DNA from: Rhodospirillales bacterium
GTDB lineage: Bacteria; Pseudomonadota; Alphaproteobacteria; ATCC43930; CGMCC-115725
Direction of reading: 5' to 3'
Assembly (NCBI GenBank): GCA_028288725.1
Contig: JAQGIC010000047.1
Location: 62,001-126,000 of the forward strand
DNA length: 64,000 nt
A program made the position numbers and the translations under genes. The notes under the pieces are model-generated. The model was not told the origin of the DNA. It did no database searches and saw nothing but the letters and a program-made list of their open reading frames with translations. This document shows, piece by piece, positions 55,291 through 63,400 of this stretch (the stretch's first letter is position 1; every line of letters starts with the position of its first letter).

Positions 55291-55592
55291 CGGTACCACT
55301 GCTCCCGATCAGTTCTTTACCGATCGTCGCGCCTCGCAGCGCTCGCCAGTTCAGGCCTCCTCATGGAATAACCCTTTCAGGCCCATGTTGGGTTCCATCT
55401 CGCACGCCCATAAAAAAGGCGGGATTCCGGTCGATGGCTACGTATGGTCGCCTGATTTCAGGCCGGCATACCAAAGTTGTGCGGTGGTACGTATTTCGCA
55501 ACTATGATTTCGATCGAGCGGCGTGGTGTGGAACGAGTTCGCCGAACGCCGTGACGAACTCTGGGAAGTCTGCCCTGCGAGCTGAGCCCAGA

Positions 55593-56381
55593 CTACTCCG
55601 GCGACCCATCGGTAAACACCACGACCGCGGACGACGCGTCCGCCGGCGGTGTCGCGATCGAGGTCTGGAACGGGGCGGTCTCACCGGCCAGCAGCTGGTC
55701 GCGGCCGATGGTGAAGTCCCAGGTCTTCAGCACGTCGCCCTTGGTGTTCTTCAGCGAGACGCGCAGCGATGGCACCTTGCGCACGCCGCCGGAAATATTG
55801 GCGACCTCGCCGGCCACGACCAGGGTCGGCGTGGTGTCGATCTTGGAAAAGGCCGGGGTCAGGTTGCGCACCTCCAGCCCGAAGCTGGGCGCATCGACCG
55901 GGATGCCGGCGAGCGCATAGAGCCGTTCCAGCGGCGGCCAGGCCGCGACGAGCGGACTGCGGGCGAACCACAGGCCGGCCGCCAGCAGGACCACAACCAG
56001 CGCCAGGGCGGCCCAGCCGATCATGAATTTGCTGATCCGACGCCTCGGCGCATGGATCGCCGGCAGATTGCGATCGCCGCCGATCGGTTCCGGCCGCGCC
56101 ATGAAGCTGGGCATCGGGTCGGCGGGCGGCTCTCCCGCCTCCGGCTCGTCGAACGGATCGAACGCCGGGCGATCCTGGTAGGACGAGGACATGGTCGGCA
56201 TGACCGGCGGCGGGGCTTCGACCTCGACCTGGCGCGTCAGCCGCGGCGGCGGCAGATCGTCGGGCACATCCTGATGCCAGCTCTTGTGACAGCGCGCGCA
56301 ACGCACGGTCCGGCCGCTGGCGCCGATAGCCTTCGGATCGACGACATAGCGAGTGGCACAGGCGGGACAGGTAAGGATCAT
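55593..56381 (-). CDS. MJ0042 zinc-ribbon / DUF3426 membrane protein
   Basis: 262 residues. The N-terminal MJ0042 zinc ribbon has the two CxxC pairs (LTCPACATRYVVD and VRCARCHKSWHQD). A Pro-rich linker, a transmembrane helix at about 118-138 (MIGWAALALVVVLLAAGLWF) and a C-terminal DUF3426 beta domain (VVAGEVANISGGVRKVPSLR) follow. This is the alphaproteobacterial protein commonly encoded divergently from ftsE-ftsX, as here, and suspected to act at the envelope or in division. No function is proven. Confidence 0.88.
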   Translation of the reverse strand: MILTCPACATRYVVDPKAIGASGRTVRCARCHKSWHQDVPDDLPPPRLTRQVEVEAPPPVMPTMSSSYQDRPAFDPFDEPEAGEPPADPMPSFMARPEPIGGDRNLPAIHAPRRRISKFMIGWAALALVVVLLAAGLWFARSPLVAAWPPLERLYALAGIPVDAPSFGLEVRNLTPAFSKIDTTPTLVVAGEVANISGGVRKVPSLRVSLKNTKGDVLKTWDFTIGRDQLLAGETAPFQTSIATPPADASSAVVVFTDGSPE

Positions 56382-56627
56382 GCGGTCGCTGAATGGATCT
56401 TGAACGTTTCAAGGGTGACGGCCGGGAGACGGACGCGACGGCGGGGCTCGAAAGCCAGCGCGATTGTCCACTCGACACAAGGCCGCGTCCAGCGCAAAAC
56501 GCCTCGCCCGTGACGCGGGGCGCACGGGCGAGGTTGCAGGCGAGGGCGGGGACGGCTACATCGTCGGGGGGCGGGCCCGCTTGTCCCTTCGCCGTCCCTC
56601 GCCGCCCGCCCTGGAGATCCGACGCCC

Positions 56628-57323
56628 TTGGTCCGTTTCGAGAATGTCGGCATGCGCTACGGCTCGGGTCCCGAGGTGCTCCATGACGTCGAGCTCGACC
56701 TCGAACCGGGCGGCTTCTTCTTTCTGACCGGGCCCAGCGGGGCCGGCAAATCCACGCTGCTGAAGCTGATGTATCTGGCGGAGCGGCCGACTCGCGGGCG
56801 CATCACCCTGTTCGATCGCGACGTCGCCACCCTGTCCCGAGCCCAGCTGCCGGCGCTCCGACGACGGATCGGCGTCGTGTTTCAGGAATTCCGCCTAATC
56901 GAGCACCTGTCGGCGCTCGATAACGTGGCTCTGCCCCTCCGGATCGCCGGCCAGGGCGAGGGCCGGGTGCAGGATCACGTGGTCGATCTGCTCAACTGGG
57001 TCGGCCTCGCCGATCACATCCATGCGCGCCCGCGCGAGTTGTCGGGCGGCCAGCAACAGCGCCTCGCCATCGCGCGCGCCGTCATCAGCCAGCCGAGCCT
57101 GCTGATCGCCGACGAGCCGACCGGCAATGTCGATGACGCGATCGCGCTCCGGCTGCTCTATTTGTTCGAGGAACTCAATCGGCGCGGCACCACGGTCGTG
57201 ATCGCGACCCACAACCAGGCGCTGATCGACCGGTTCGGCCATCCGGTGCTGCACATCGAGGGTGGTCGTCTGGAGCGGCGGCCCGGCCGTCGGGAAATTC
57301 CCGGCAGCCGGGAGCTGGTCTGA
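56628..57323 (+). CDS. ftsE: Cell division ATP-binding protein FtsE
   Basis: 231 residues. ABC ATPase: Walker A GPSGAGKSTLLKL, signature LSGGQQQRLAIARA, Walker B LLIADEPTGNVDD and the switch His in VIATHN. With FtsX it forms the divisome complex that activates peptidoglycan amidases. The start is the TTG at 56628, with CTGGAG 11 nt before it; homology begins there (VRFENVGMRYGSGPEVL). It overlaps ftsX by one base. Confidence 0.95.
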   Translation: MVRFENVGMRYGSGPEVLHDVELDLEPGGFFFLTGPSGAGKSTLLKLMYLAERPTRGRITLFDRDVATLSRAQLPALRRRIGVVFQEFRLIEHLSALDNVALPLRIAGQGEGRVQDHVVDLLNWVGLADHIHARPRELSGGQQQRLAIARAVISQPSLLIADEPTGNVDDAIALRLLYLFEELNRRGTTVVIATHNQALIDRFGHPVLHIEGGRLERRPGRREIPGSRELV

Positions 57324-58216
57324 TGGCGCGGTCGCGCGACCTGCCGCTCGATCGGGACGGCTCGGCCCGGTTCCTGCCCTGGCTGGTCGCCCTCATGGTC
57401 TATCTGGCGGCGCTCACCATCGCCGGCGGGGCGGCGCTGCACGATGCGGTCCAGACCTGGGACGCCGGTCTCGCCGGCACGCTGACCGTCGAGCTGCCGC
57501 GGGGCACCAATGGCGCCGGCGTGCCGCAGGATCGGATCGACGCCACGCTGAAGCTTCTGGGCCAAATCCCCGGCGTGGCGCAGGCGACCCGGCTGGACGG
57601 GCCGGCGGAGACGCGGCTGCTGGCGCCCTGGCTGGGCCAGGACGTCGATGTCCAGGCTCTGCCGCTGCCCGTGCTGATCGACGTGCAATTAAAGCCGGGC
57701 GTTTCGCTCGACGCCGATACGCTGGCCCAGCGCCTGCGCATCGTGGCGCCGGGCACGACGGTCGAAAGCCACGGCTCCTGGCTCGATCGCCTGTTCCGCA
57801 TCGCCCGCCTGGTGCAGTTCGGTGCCGCGGCGATCGTGCTGTTGATCGGGCTGGTCGCCGTGATCACGGTGATCTTCACGACGCGGACCGGCCTCGCGAT
57901 CCATGCCCCGGTCGTGGAATTGGTTCATCTGATCGGCGCCAGCGACGCCTATGTCGCGCGTCAGTTTCAATGGCACGCCTTCCGGCTCGGCCTCGGCGGC
58001 GGCGGGATCGGGCTGGTCATGACGCTCGTCAGCTTCGCGGCGCTCAAATGGACCGCCCAGCAGGGGCTGCTGCCGGGCGAGACGGCGCTGCTGCCGGCGC
58101 TCCACCTGCCGCTGGCGGGTTGGATCGCGGTGCTGGCCCTGCCGCTGGTCATGGGGCTGGTCGGGCTGGCGACGGCGCGGCATACGGTGCTGCGCACGCT
58201 CGGGCGGATGCCGTGA
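57323..58216 (+). CDS. ftsX: Cell division protein FtsX
   Basis: 297 residues. The FtsX layout is visible: TM1 at about 21-43, an extracytoplasmic domain to about 165 (TLTVELPRGTNGAGVPQDRI is in it), then TM2-TM4 (IVLLIGLVAVITVIFTT, LGLGGGGIGLVMTLVSFAAL, WIAVLALPLVMGLVGLATA). It transmits the FtsE ATPase state to periplasmic amidase activators. Its stop overlaps the next gene by GTGA. Confidence 0.93.
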   Translation: MARSRDLPLDRDGSARFLPWLVALMVYLAALTIAGGAALHDAVQTWDAGLAGTLTVELPRGTNGAGVPQDRIDATLKLLGQIPGVAQATRLDGPAETRLLAPWLGQDVDVQALPLPVLIDVQLKPGVSLDADTLAQRLRIVAPGTTVESHGSWLDRLFRIARLVQFGAAAIVLLIGLVAVITVIFTTRTGLAIHAPVVELVHLIGASDAYVARQFQWHAFRLGLGGGGIGLVMTLVSFAALKWTAQQGLLPGETALLPALHLPLAGWIAVLALPLVMGLVGLATARHTVLRTLGRMP

Positions 58217-58845
58217 TCGGCTTCCTCCGCCGCCTGGCGCGCGCGTTCGGCCGCGCGTTCGGCATTCTTCTGTTCCTGGCGCTCGTCCTGCTCGGCGGGC
58301 TCGCCTGGTTCGCTCATGACATCGACACGCCGACGGACGACCCGGTCAGCACGACCGATGCGATCGTCGTCTTGACCGGCGGCAGCCAGCGTATCGACGT
58401 GGGCTTTCGCCTGCTGGCCGACGGCAAGGCGAAGAAGCTGTTCGTGTCCGGCGTTCACGAGGGCGTCGACATGCCCGAGGTGCTGAAGACCTTGCCCCAG
58501 ACGCCCCATTGGGTCGAATGCTGCGTCGTGCTGGGCCATTCCGCCGATAATACGGTCGGCAATGCGCTCGAAACCGCCGAATGGCTGCGCGCGGAGCATT
58601 TCCATTCGATCCGCCTGGTCACCGCGAGCTATCACATGCGTCGCAGCCTGTTGGAATTCGCCCGGGTGCTGCCGCCCGACGTCACCGTCATCCCGCATCC
58701 GGTGTTTCCCGAGGCAGTCCGGCCCGGACGCAGCTGGTTTTCACGCGCGGGCGCCGGTGTCATCGTCATCGAATATGTTAAATATCTGGGCGCGCTCGTG
58801 CGGCCGCTGTTCGTATCCCACCCGGTGTCATCGTCATCGCCATGA
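58213..58845 (+). CDS. YdcF/ElyC-type DUF218 protein
   Basis: 210 residues. An N-terminal membrane anchor (FGILLFLALVLLGGLAWFA) is followed by a DUF218 domain: AIVVLTGGSQRIDVGFRLLA, KKLFVSGV, ETAEWLRAEHFHSIRLVTAS and YHMRRSLLEFARVLP. Homologues (ElyC, SanA) act on lipid carrier or envelope integrity in E. coli. It starts at a GTG overlapping ftsX and ends overlapping plsC by ATGA, so it belongs to the same operon. Confidence 0.88.
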   Translation: MIGFLRRLARAFGRAFGILLFLALVLLGGLAWFAHDIDTPTDDPVSTTDAIVVLTGGSQRIDVGFRLLADGKAKKLFVSGVHEGVDMPEVLKTLPQTPHWVECCVVLGHSADNTVGNALETAEWLRAEHFHSIRLVTASYHMRRSLLEFARVLPPDVTVIPHPVFPEAVRPGRSWFSRAGAGVIVIEYVKYLGALVRPLFVSHPVSSSSP

Positions 58846-59603
58846 AAACCCTTCGGGCCTTCCTCTATAACATCGCGTTTTTCGCGGGCTCCGGCCTGCT
58901 GGTCACGATCGCGCTGCCGCTGATCTTCGGCCCCCGGCGATGGACCAACGCGCTTGCGCACACCTGGACCTGGTCGATGTTCACCCTGTTGAAACTGATC
59001 GTCGGGCTCGACTACGAGGTGCGCGGCCGCGAGAACCTGCCGCCGGGACCGGCGATCCTGGCGATGAAGCATCAATCGGCCTGGGACACGATGGCGATCT
59101 TCGCCCTGTTCGACGATCCGGCCGTCGTGCTGAAGCGCGAGCTGTGGCTGATCCCGGTGTTCGGCTGGTTCCTGCGCCGGCACGGCACCATCGCGATCGA
59201 TCGCCACGGCAAGGCGGCGGCGCTGAAGAAGCTGGTGGCCGACGCCGAGAAGGCTAAGGCCGCCGGCCGGCCGATCGTGATCTTCCCCGAGGGCACCCGG
59301 GGCCCGGTCGGCACCATGCTGCCGTACCAGCCCGGCGTGGCTGCGCTTTACAAGCAGCTGAATGTGCCGATGGTGCCGATCGCGCTCAACTCCGGCCTCT
59401 ATTGGGGCCGACGGACGTTCATGAAGCGGCCGGGCAAGGTTCTGGTTCAGATCCTGCCGCCGATTCCCGCCGGGGTCGATCGGCGCAAGGTCATGGCCCA
59501 ACTGCAACATGACATCGAGACGGCGACCAACGCGCTGCTGGCCGAAGCGGGTTGGGAAAAGCCTGTGGAAAACTCTGTGGACCAGTTGGCGCCCAGCCGT
59601 TGA
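58842..59603 (+). CDS. plsC: 1-acyl-sn-glycerol-3-phosphate acyltransferase
   Basis: 253 residues. It makes phosphatidic acid from lysophosphatidate. Conserved blocks: HQSAWDTMAIFAL (HX4D), GWFLRRHGTIAIDRHGKAAA, VIFPEGTRGPVG and VPMVPIALNSGLYWG. An N-terminal hydrophobic segment (about 10-35) anchors it in the membrane. The order ftsE-ftsX-ydcF-plsC with overlapping ends suggests a single operon. Confidence 0.94.
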   Translation: MKTLRAFLYNIAFFAGSGLLVTIALPLIFGPRRWTNALAHTWTWSMFTLLKLIVGLDYEVRGRENLPPGPAILAMKHQSAWDTMAIFALFDDPAVVLKRELWLIPVFGWFLRRHGTIAIDRHGKAAALKKLVADAEKAKAAGRPIVIFPEGTRGPVGTMLPYQPGVAALYKQLNVPMVPIALNSGLYWGRRTFMKRPGKVLVQILPPIPAGVDRRKVMAQLQHDIETATNALLAEAGWEKPVENSVDQLAPSR

Positions 59604-59814
59604 ATCGCCTGGGATTCCAACGATATTGGTTTAATCAGCCGACCCGAGGCGTGATGCTGACGAGGCGATCGGGGCGGGCGGCATCGGCCGGTAGGGCGTA
59701 ATGGCCGGGCTCAAGTATTCGCCCGGTTTATTTGGCGAAACCGCTTGGTAGCGGCGGTATTTTCTACAAACTGCTGACTTGGCGGACGCTGTCCGCCGCC
59801 GAGGAGTTGACGAC

Positions 59815-62370
59815 ATGGGCTTTCGCGCTGCCATTTCCCAGCAGATCTGGGACATGAAGTACCGGTTCAAGACGCCGGAAGGCGAGCCTGTGGATAAAAC
59901 CATCGAGGACACCTGGCGACGCATCGCCAAAGCTCTCGCGATTGTGGAAAAAGAACCGGCGCGGTGGGAGGAAGCCTTTTACGGCGCGCTCGAAGACTTC
60001 CAGTTCTTGCCGGCCGGCCGGATCGTGGCCGGTGCCGGCACCGAGCGGACTGTGACGCTCTTCAACTGCTTTGTGATGGGCACGATCCCCGACGATATGG
60101 GCGGGATCTTCGACAACCTGCGCGAGGCTGCGCTGACCATGCAGCAGGGCGGCGGCATCGGCTATGACTTCTCGACGCTGCGTCCCAAGGGCGCGCTGGT
60201 CAAGGGCGTCGGCGCCGATGCGTCCGGCCCCCTGTCGTTCATGGATGTCTGGGATGCGATGTGCCGGACCATCATGAGCGCCGGCTATCGGCGCGGCGCC
60301 ATGATGGCGACGCTACGCTGCGACCATCCGGATATCGAGGCCTTCATCGACGCCAAGCGCGAGCCGGGGCGCCTCAGGATGTTCAACCTGTCGGTCCTGG
60401 TGACCGATGCCTTCATGGCGGCGGTAAAGGCGGACGGCTCCTGGGATCTCACGTTCGGCGGCACGGTCTATCGCACGGTCGGGGCGCGGGTGCTGTGGGA
60501 TCGGATCATGCAGGCGACCTACGATTATGCCGAGCCGGGCGTGATCTTCATCGACCGCATCAATCGGCGGAACAACCTCGCCTATTGCGAGACGATCTCG
60601 GCGACCAATCCCTGCGGCGAACAGCCCTTGCCGCCCTATGGCGCCTGCCTGCTGGGCTCGATCAATCTGGCCAGCCTGGTGACCAGGCCGTTCGAACCCG
60701 ATGCCGGCCTGGATCTCGACCGCTTGGCCAAGCTGGTGCCGCTCGCCGTGCGCATGATGGACAATGTGGTCGATGTCTCGCGCTTTCCTCTGGCAAGCCA
60801 GGAGGCCGAGGCCAGGGCCAAGCGGCGGATCGGGCTCGGCGTGACCGGCCTCGCCGACGCGCTGATCATGTGCGGGCTGCGCTACGGCTCGCCCGCGGCC
60901 GTGGCCTTGACCCAGCAATGGATGGCGGCGATCCGGCGCGCGGCCTATGGCGCCTCGGTCGAGCTGGCGAAAGAGAAAGGGGCGTTTCCGCTGTTCGACA
61001 AGGATGCCTATCTGGCCGGCGAATCGATCGGCGAGCTGGAGGCCGACATTCGCGACGGCATCGCCCGGCATGGCATCCGCAATGCGCTGCTGACCTCGAT
61101 CGCGCCGACCGGCACGATCTCGCTCATGGCCGACAATGTCTCTTCGGGCCTGGAGCCGGTGTTCAGCTTCCGCTACACGCGCACGGTGCTGATGCGCGAC
61201 GGCGCGCGTAAGGACGAGGAGGTGAGCGACCACGCCTATCGCCTGTTCCGCACGCTCAAGGGCGAGGATGCACCGCTGCCGGATTGCTTCGCCGACGTGC
61301 AGAGCCTGACGCCGGACGATCACGTCGTCATGCAGGCGGCGGTGCAGAAATACATCGACAGCTCGATCTCCAAGACGATCAACGTGCCGGCCGACATCGC
61401 CTTCTCCGCCTTCAAGGACGTCTATCTCACGGCCTATGACACCGGTTGCAAGGGCTGCACGACCTATCGGCCGAACGAGGTGACCGGTTCGGTCCTGTCG
61501 GCGCCCGCGAGGGAGCGGTCGCCTGACATAAATTTGCCGGCGCCCCTCTTCGAGGCGCCGGCGCCCGCGAGGGAGCGGTCGCCTGACATAAATTTGCCGG
61601 CGCCCCTCTTCGAGGCGCCGGCGCCCGCGAAGGAGCGGTCGCCTGACGTAAATTTGCCGGCGCCCCTCTTCGAGGCGCCGGCGCCCGCGAAGGAGCGGTC
61701 GCCTGACATAAATTTGCCGGCGCCCTTCTTCGAGGCGCCGGTGCGCGAGCAGGGCGAACCGCCGGCGGCACCGATCGAGGAGGTGCGGCCGGCAGCGGGA
61801 CCGTCCGAGCGGGCGGCGCGGCGGGCCGAGGGCGGCGACGTGATCCAGCTGATGGAGCCGCTGTCGCGCCCCGATGCCCTGCAGGGGCGGACCTACAAGC
61901 TGCGCTGGCCCGAAAGCGACCATGCGATCTACATCACGATCAACGACGTGATGCAGGACGGCCGCCGGCGCCCGTTCGAAGTGTTCATCAATTCCAAGAA
62001 CATGGACCATTACGCCTGGACCGTCGGTCTGACGCGCATGATCTCGGCCGTGTTCCGGCGCGGCGGCGATGTCAGTTTCGTGGTCGAGGAATTGAAGGCC
62101 GTGTTCGATCCGCGCGGCGGCGCCTGGATGGATGGGCGCTATGTGCCGTCGCTGCTGGCCGCGATCGGCGACGTGATCGCCCGCCATCTGGTCGAGATCG
62201 GATTCATGTCGGGCGAGCGGGAGGAGATGCCGGTCCGCGCCCAGGTCGCGATCCCGGGCGAGGGTGCCGCACCGCGGCTCGCCCCGTGCCCGAAGTGCGG
62301 CGTGGCCGCGCTGGTGCGTCAGGAGGGGTGCGCGCAATGCACCAACTGCGGGTACTCGAAATGTGGATGA
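59815..62370 (+). CDS. nrdJ: Adenosylcobalamin-dependent ribonucleotide reductase (class II)
   Basis: 851 residues. It reduces ribonucleotides using coenzyme B12, so the organism can make dNTPs with or without oxygen. Seen: NCFVMGTIPDDMGG with the redox Cys, GGGIGYDFSTLRPKG, the active-site TNPCGEQPLPPYGACLLGSI (Cys and Glu), SIAPTGTISLMADNVSSGLE, and ITINDVMQDGRRRPFEVFIN of the C-terminal TSCPD domain. It ends in a Cys cluster (CPKCGVAALVRQEGC, then CTNCGYSKCG) for reductant transfer. The ATG at 59815 follows GAGGAG. The linker at residues 563-642 is made of four tandem 20-residue repeats. No cobalamin riboswitch is apparent upstream. Confidence 0.96.
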   Translation: MGFRAAISQQIWDMKYRFKTPEGEPVDKTIEDTWRRIAKALAIVEKEPARWEEAFYGALEDFQFLPAGRIVAGAGTERTVTLFNCFVMGTIPDDMGGIFDNLREAALTMQQGGGIGYDFSTLRPKGALVKGVGADASGPLSFMDVWDAMCRTIMSAGYRRGAMMATLRCDHPDIEAFIDAKREPGRLRMFNLSVLVTDAFMAAVKADGSWDLTFGGTVYRTVGARVLWDRIMQATYDYAEPGVIFIDRINRRNNLAYCETISATNPCGEQPLPPYGACLLGSINLASLVTRPFEPDAGLDLDRLAKLVPLAVRMMDNVVDVSRFPLASQEAEARAKRRIGLGVTGLADALIMCGLRYGSPAAVALTQQWMAAIRRAAYGASVELAKEKGAFPLFDKDAYLAGESIGELEADIRDGIARHGIRNALLTSIAPTGTISLMADNVSSGLEPVFSFRYTRTVLMRDGARKDEEVSDHAYRLFRTLKGEDAPLPDCFADVQSLTPDDHVVMQAAVQKYIDSSISKTINVPADIAFSAFKDVYLTAYDTGCKGCTTYRPNEVTGSVLSAPARERSPDINLPAPLFEAPAPARERSPDINLPAPLFEAPAPAKERSPDVNLPAPLFEAPAPAKERSPDINLPAPFFEAPVREQGEPPAAPIEEVRPAAGPSERAARRAEGGDVIQLMEPLSRPDALQGRTYKLRWPESDHAIYITINDVMQDGRRRPFEVFINSKNMDHYAWTVGLTRMISAVFRRGGDVSFVVEELKAVFDPRGGAWMDGRYVPSLLAAIGDVIARHLVEIGFMSGEREEMPVRAQVAIPGEGAAPRLAPCPKCGVAALVRQEGCAQCTNCGYSKCG
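61501..61740 (+). repeat. Four tandem 60-bp repeats inside nrdJ
   Basis: Four consecutive units of exactly 60 bp, in frame, encoding 20 residues each (APARERSPDINLPAPLFEAP and variants). Units 1 and 2 are identical. Units 3 and 4 each differ from unit 1 at two positions (shared G to A at unit position 11; A to G at 28 in unit 3; C to T at 46 in unit 4), and every difference changes an amino acid (R/K, I/V, L/F). Each unit includes an inverted repeat around CTTCGAGG flanked by GGCGCC. Confidence 0.97.
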
Positions 62371-62618
62371 TGCGGCGCGGCTGCCATCGCGCCGTCCGGA
62401 CACGCCATATCGGCCGAAGCGTGATTGTCGTCGCGGCCCTGCTGGCCTCCTGCGCCCAGCCGGACCGCGGTCGCTGCCTGGCGAGCCACGTGGAGACGCA
62501 CTACCATCCGACGGATGTGTTCCTGGGCGGCTCCGCGGGCTACACGCACGAATATTTCCGGAGCGAGGACCAGGAATGCGACCGCTGGGAATACCCCGAC
62601 GGTCGGCCAAAAACATAA
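62367..62618 (+). CDS. Small lipoprotein, unknown function
   Basis: 83 residues from the ATG overlapping the nrdJ stop (ATGA). A basic N-terminus is followed by a hydrophobic core ending in the lipobox LLASC, then AQPDRGRCLASHVETHYHPT and a Cys/Tyr-containing mature part of about 50 residues (GGSAGYTHEYFRSEDQECDR). Three Cys residues in the mature part could form a disulfide. No family recognised. Translational coupling to nrdJ is probable. Confidence 0.65.
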   Translation: MMRRGCHRAVRTRHIGRSVIVVAALLASCAQPDRGRCLASHVETHYHPTDVFLGGSAGYTHEYFRSEDQECDRWEYPDGRPKT

Positions 62619-62632
62619 GCCAACCTCGCTGG

Positions 62633-62962
62633 CTATTTGCTGCCGCCCCCTGCTTTGCCCGAGCCGTTTTTCTGACCGGGCGAGTTCGGGTCGCCGTTCG
62701 ATGGCGTCTTGTCGTCGGTCGCGGATGGGAATCCCGAACTGGTCGGCGAAATCGCCCCTGTGGCGCCTTCGCTCGGAAGCTTAGCCGGCGCCCGAACGCC
62801 TGTACCGTCGGTATCGATCCCCTTGCTGCCCGGGGGCGGGCTGTTCGTGGGTGCCATCGAAGCGGGCGGCGGGTTGGCCGTGCCCGCGCTATTCGTCTGC
62901 GCGATCGCGTTGGACCCCGTGACGGCCATGGCCGCCACCATGGCAAGGATGGTGGTCTTCAT
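62633..62962 (-). CDS. Exported Pro/Ser/Gly-rich small protein
   Basis: 109 residues. A GGAGG ribosome site lies 7 nt before the ATG at 62962. The signal peptide (TILAMVAAMAVTGSNAIAQ) is cleaved near residue 22. The mature protein is low-complexity, rich in Pro, Ser, Gly, Thr and Asn (NPPPASMAPTNSPPPGSKG; KTPSNGDPNSPGQKNGSGK) and probably disordered. No family recognised. It is convergent with the lipoprotein gene and resembles in style the exported protein at 5816-6130. Confidence 0.65.
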   Translation of the reverse strand: MKTTILAMVAAMAVTGSNAIAQTNSAGTANPPPASMAPTNSPPPGSKGIDTDGTGVRAPAKLPSEGATGAISPTSSGFPSATDDKTPSNGDPNSPGQKNGSGKAGGGSK

Positions 62963-63178
62963 TATGTCCTCCGGCGTTGAGCCTATGATGACCGACAACC
63001 GATGGAGAGAAACTTGGTTCAGTTCGCCGGCTTGGCCCAACGCAGAAAGGCCTTTTCGGCTGCCTCATAGCTTACAATTGGAGACTATCCAGTCGTCTAT
63101 ACAGCCTAGGCGCGATCGAATTCTAAAGACATTGTTCCCGATATGTTCTAATATTGAATCGTGGGTTGGGAGGTCGAC

Positions 63179-63400
63179 ATGAATGGTCACGATGTCGTTG
63201 GCGGCATTCTCGCCGTGAAGGCTGGGGTCGATACGATCAAGTCCCTGTGCGGCCTGCTTCCCATCAAGAAGGCCGACACCGCCCTGATCCCGATCTACCG
63301 TCTGGTGCCGTCGACGGAGGTCGCCGCGGCGCGCGAACAATGGGCGTTGCCGCGTCAGGCCGTGGGAACCGAAATCTCGAAGACGGCCCCCGGCTCGTAG
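63179..63400 (+). CDS. Small protein, unknown function
   Basis: 73 residues with a GGGAGG ribosome site 7 nt before the ATG. It begins NGHDVVGGILAVKAGVDTIK and has one Cys; no signal peptide is seen. Its 3' end overlaps the end of the convergent sensor kinase by 46 bp, which lowers confidence. No family recognised. Confidence 0.45.
   Translation: MNGHDVVGGILAVKAGVDTIKSLCGLLPIKKADTALIPIYRLVPSTEVAAAREQWALPRQAVGTEISKTAPGS

Noticed and set aside
55371-55396. GGAAC ... GGTT upstream of the PAS_5 gene
   Set aside because: The spacer is 18 nt, outside the accepted 16-17; kept only as a remark in that entry.
59604-59814. Cobalamin riboswitch or NrdR box before nrdJ
   Set aside because: No B12-box-like sequence or NrdR-box palindrome could be recognised by eye; a covariance-model search (Rfam cobalamin) would decide.
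61501-61740. CRISPR array
   Set aside because: The 60-bp units are contiguous with no spacers and lie in frame within nrdJ.
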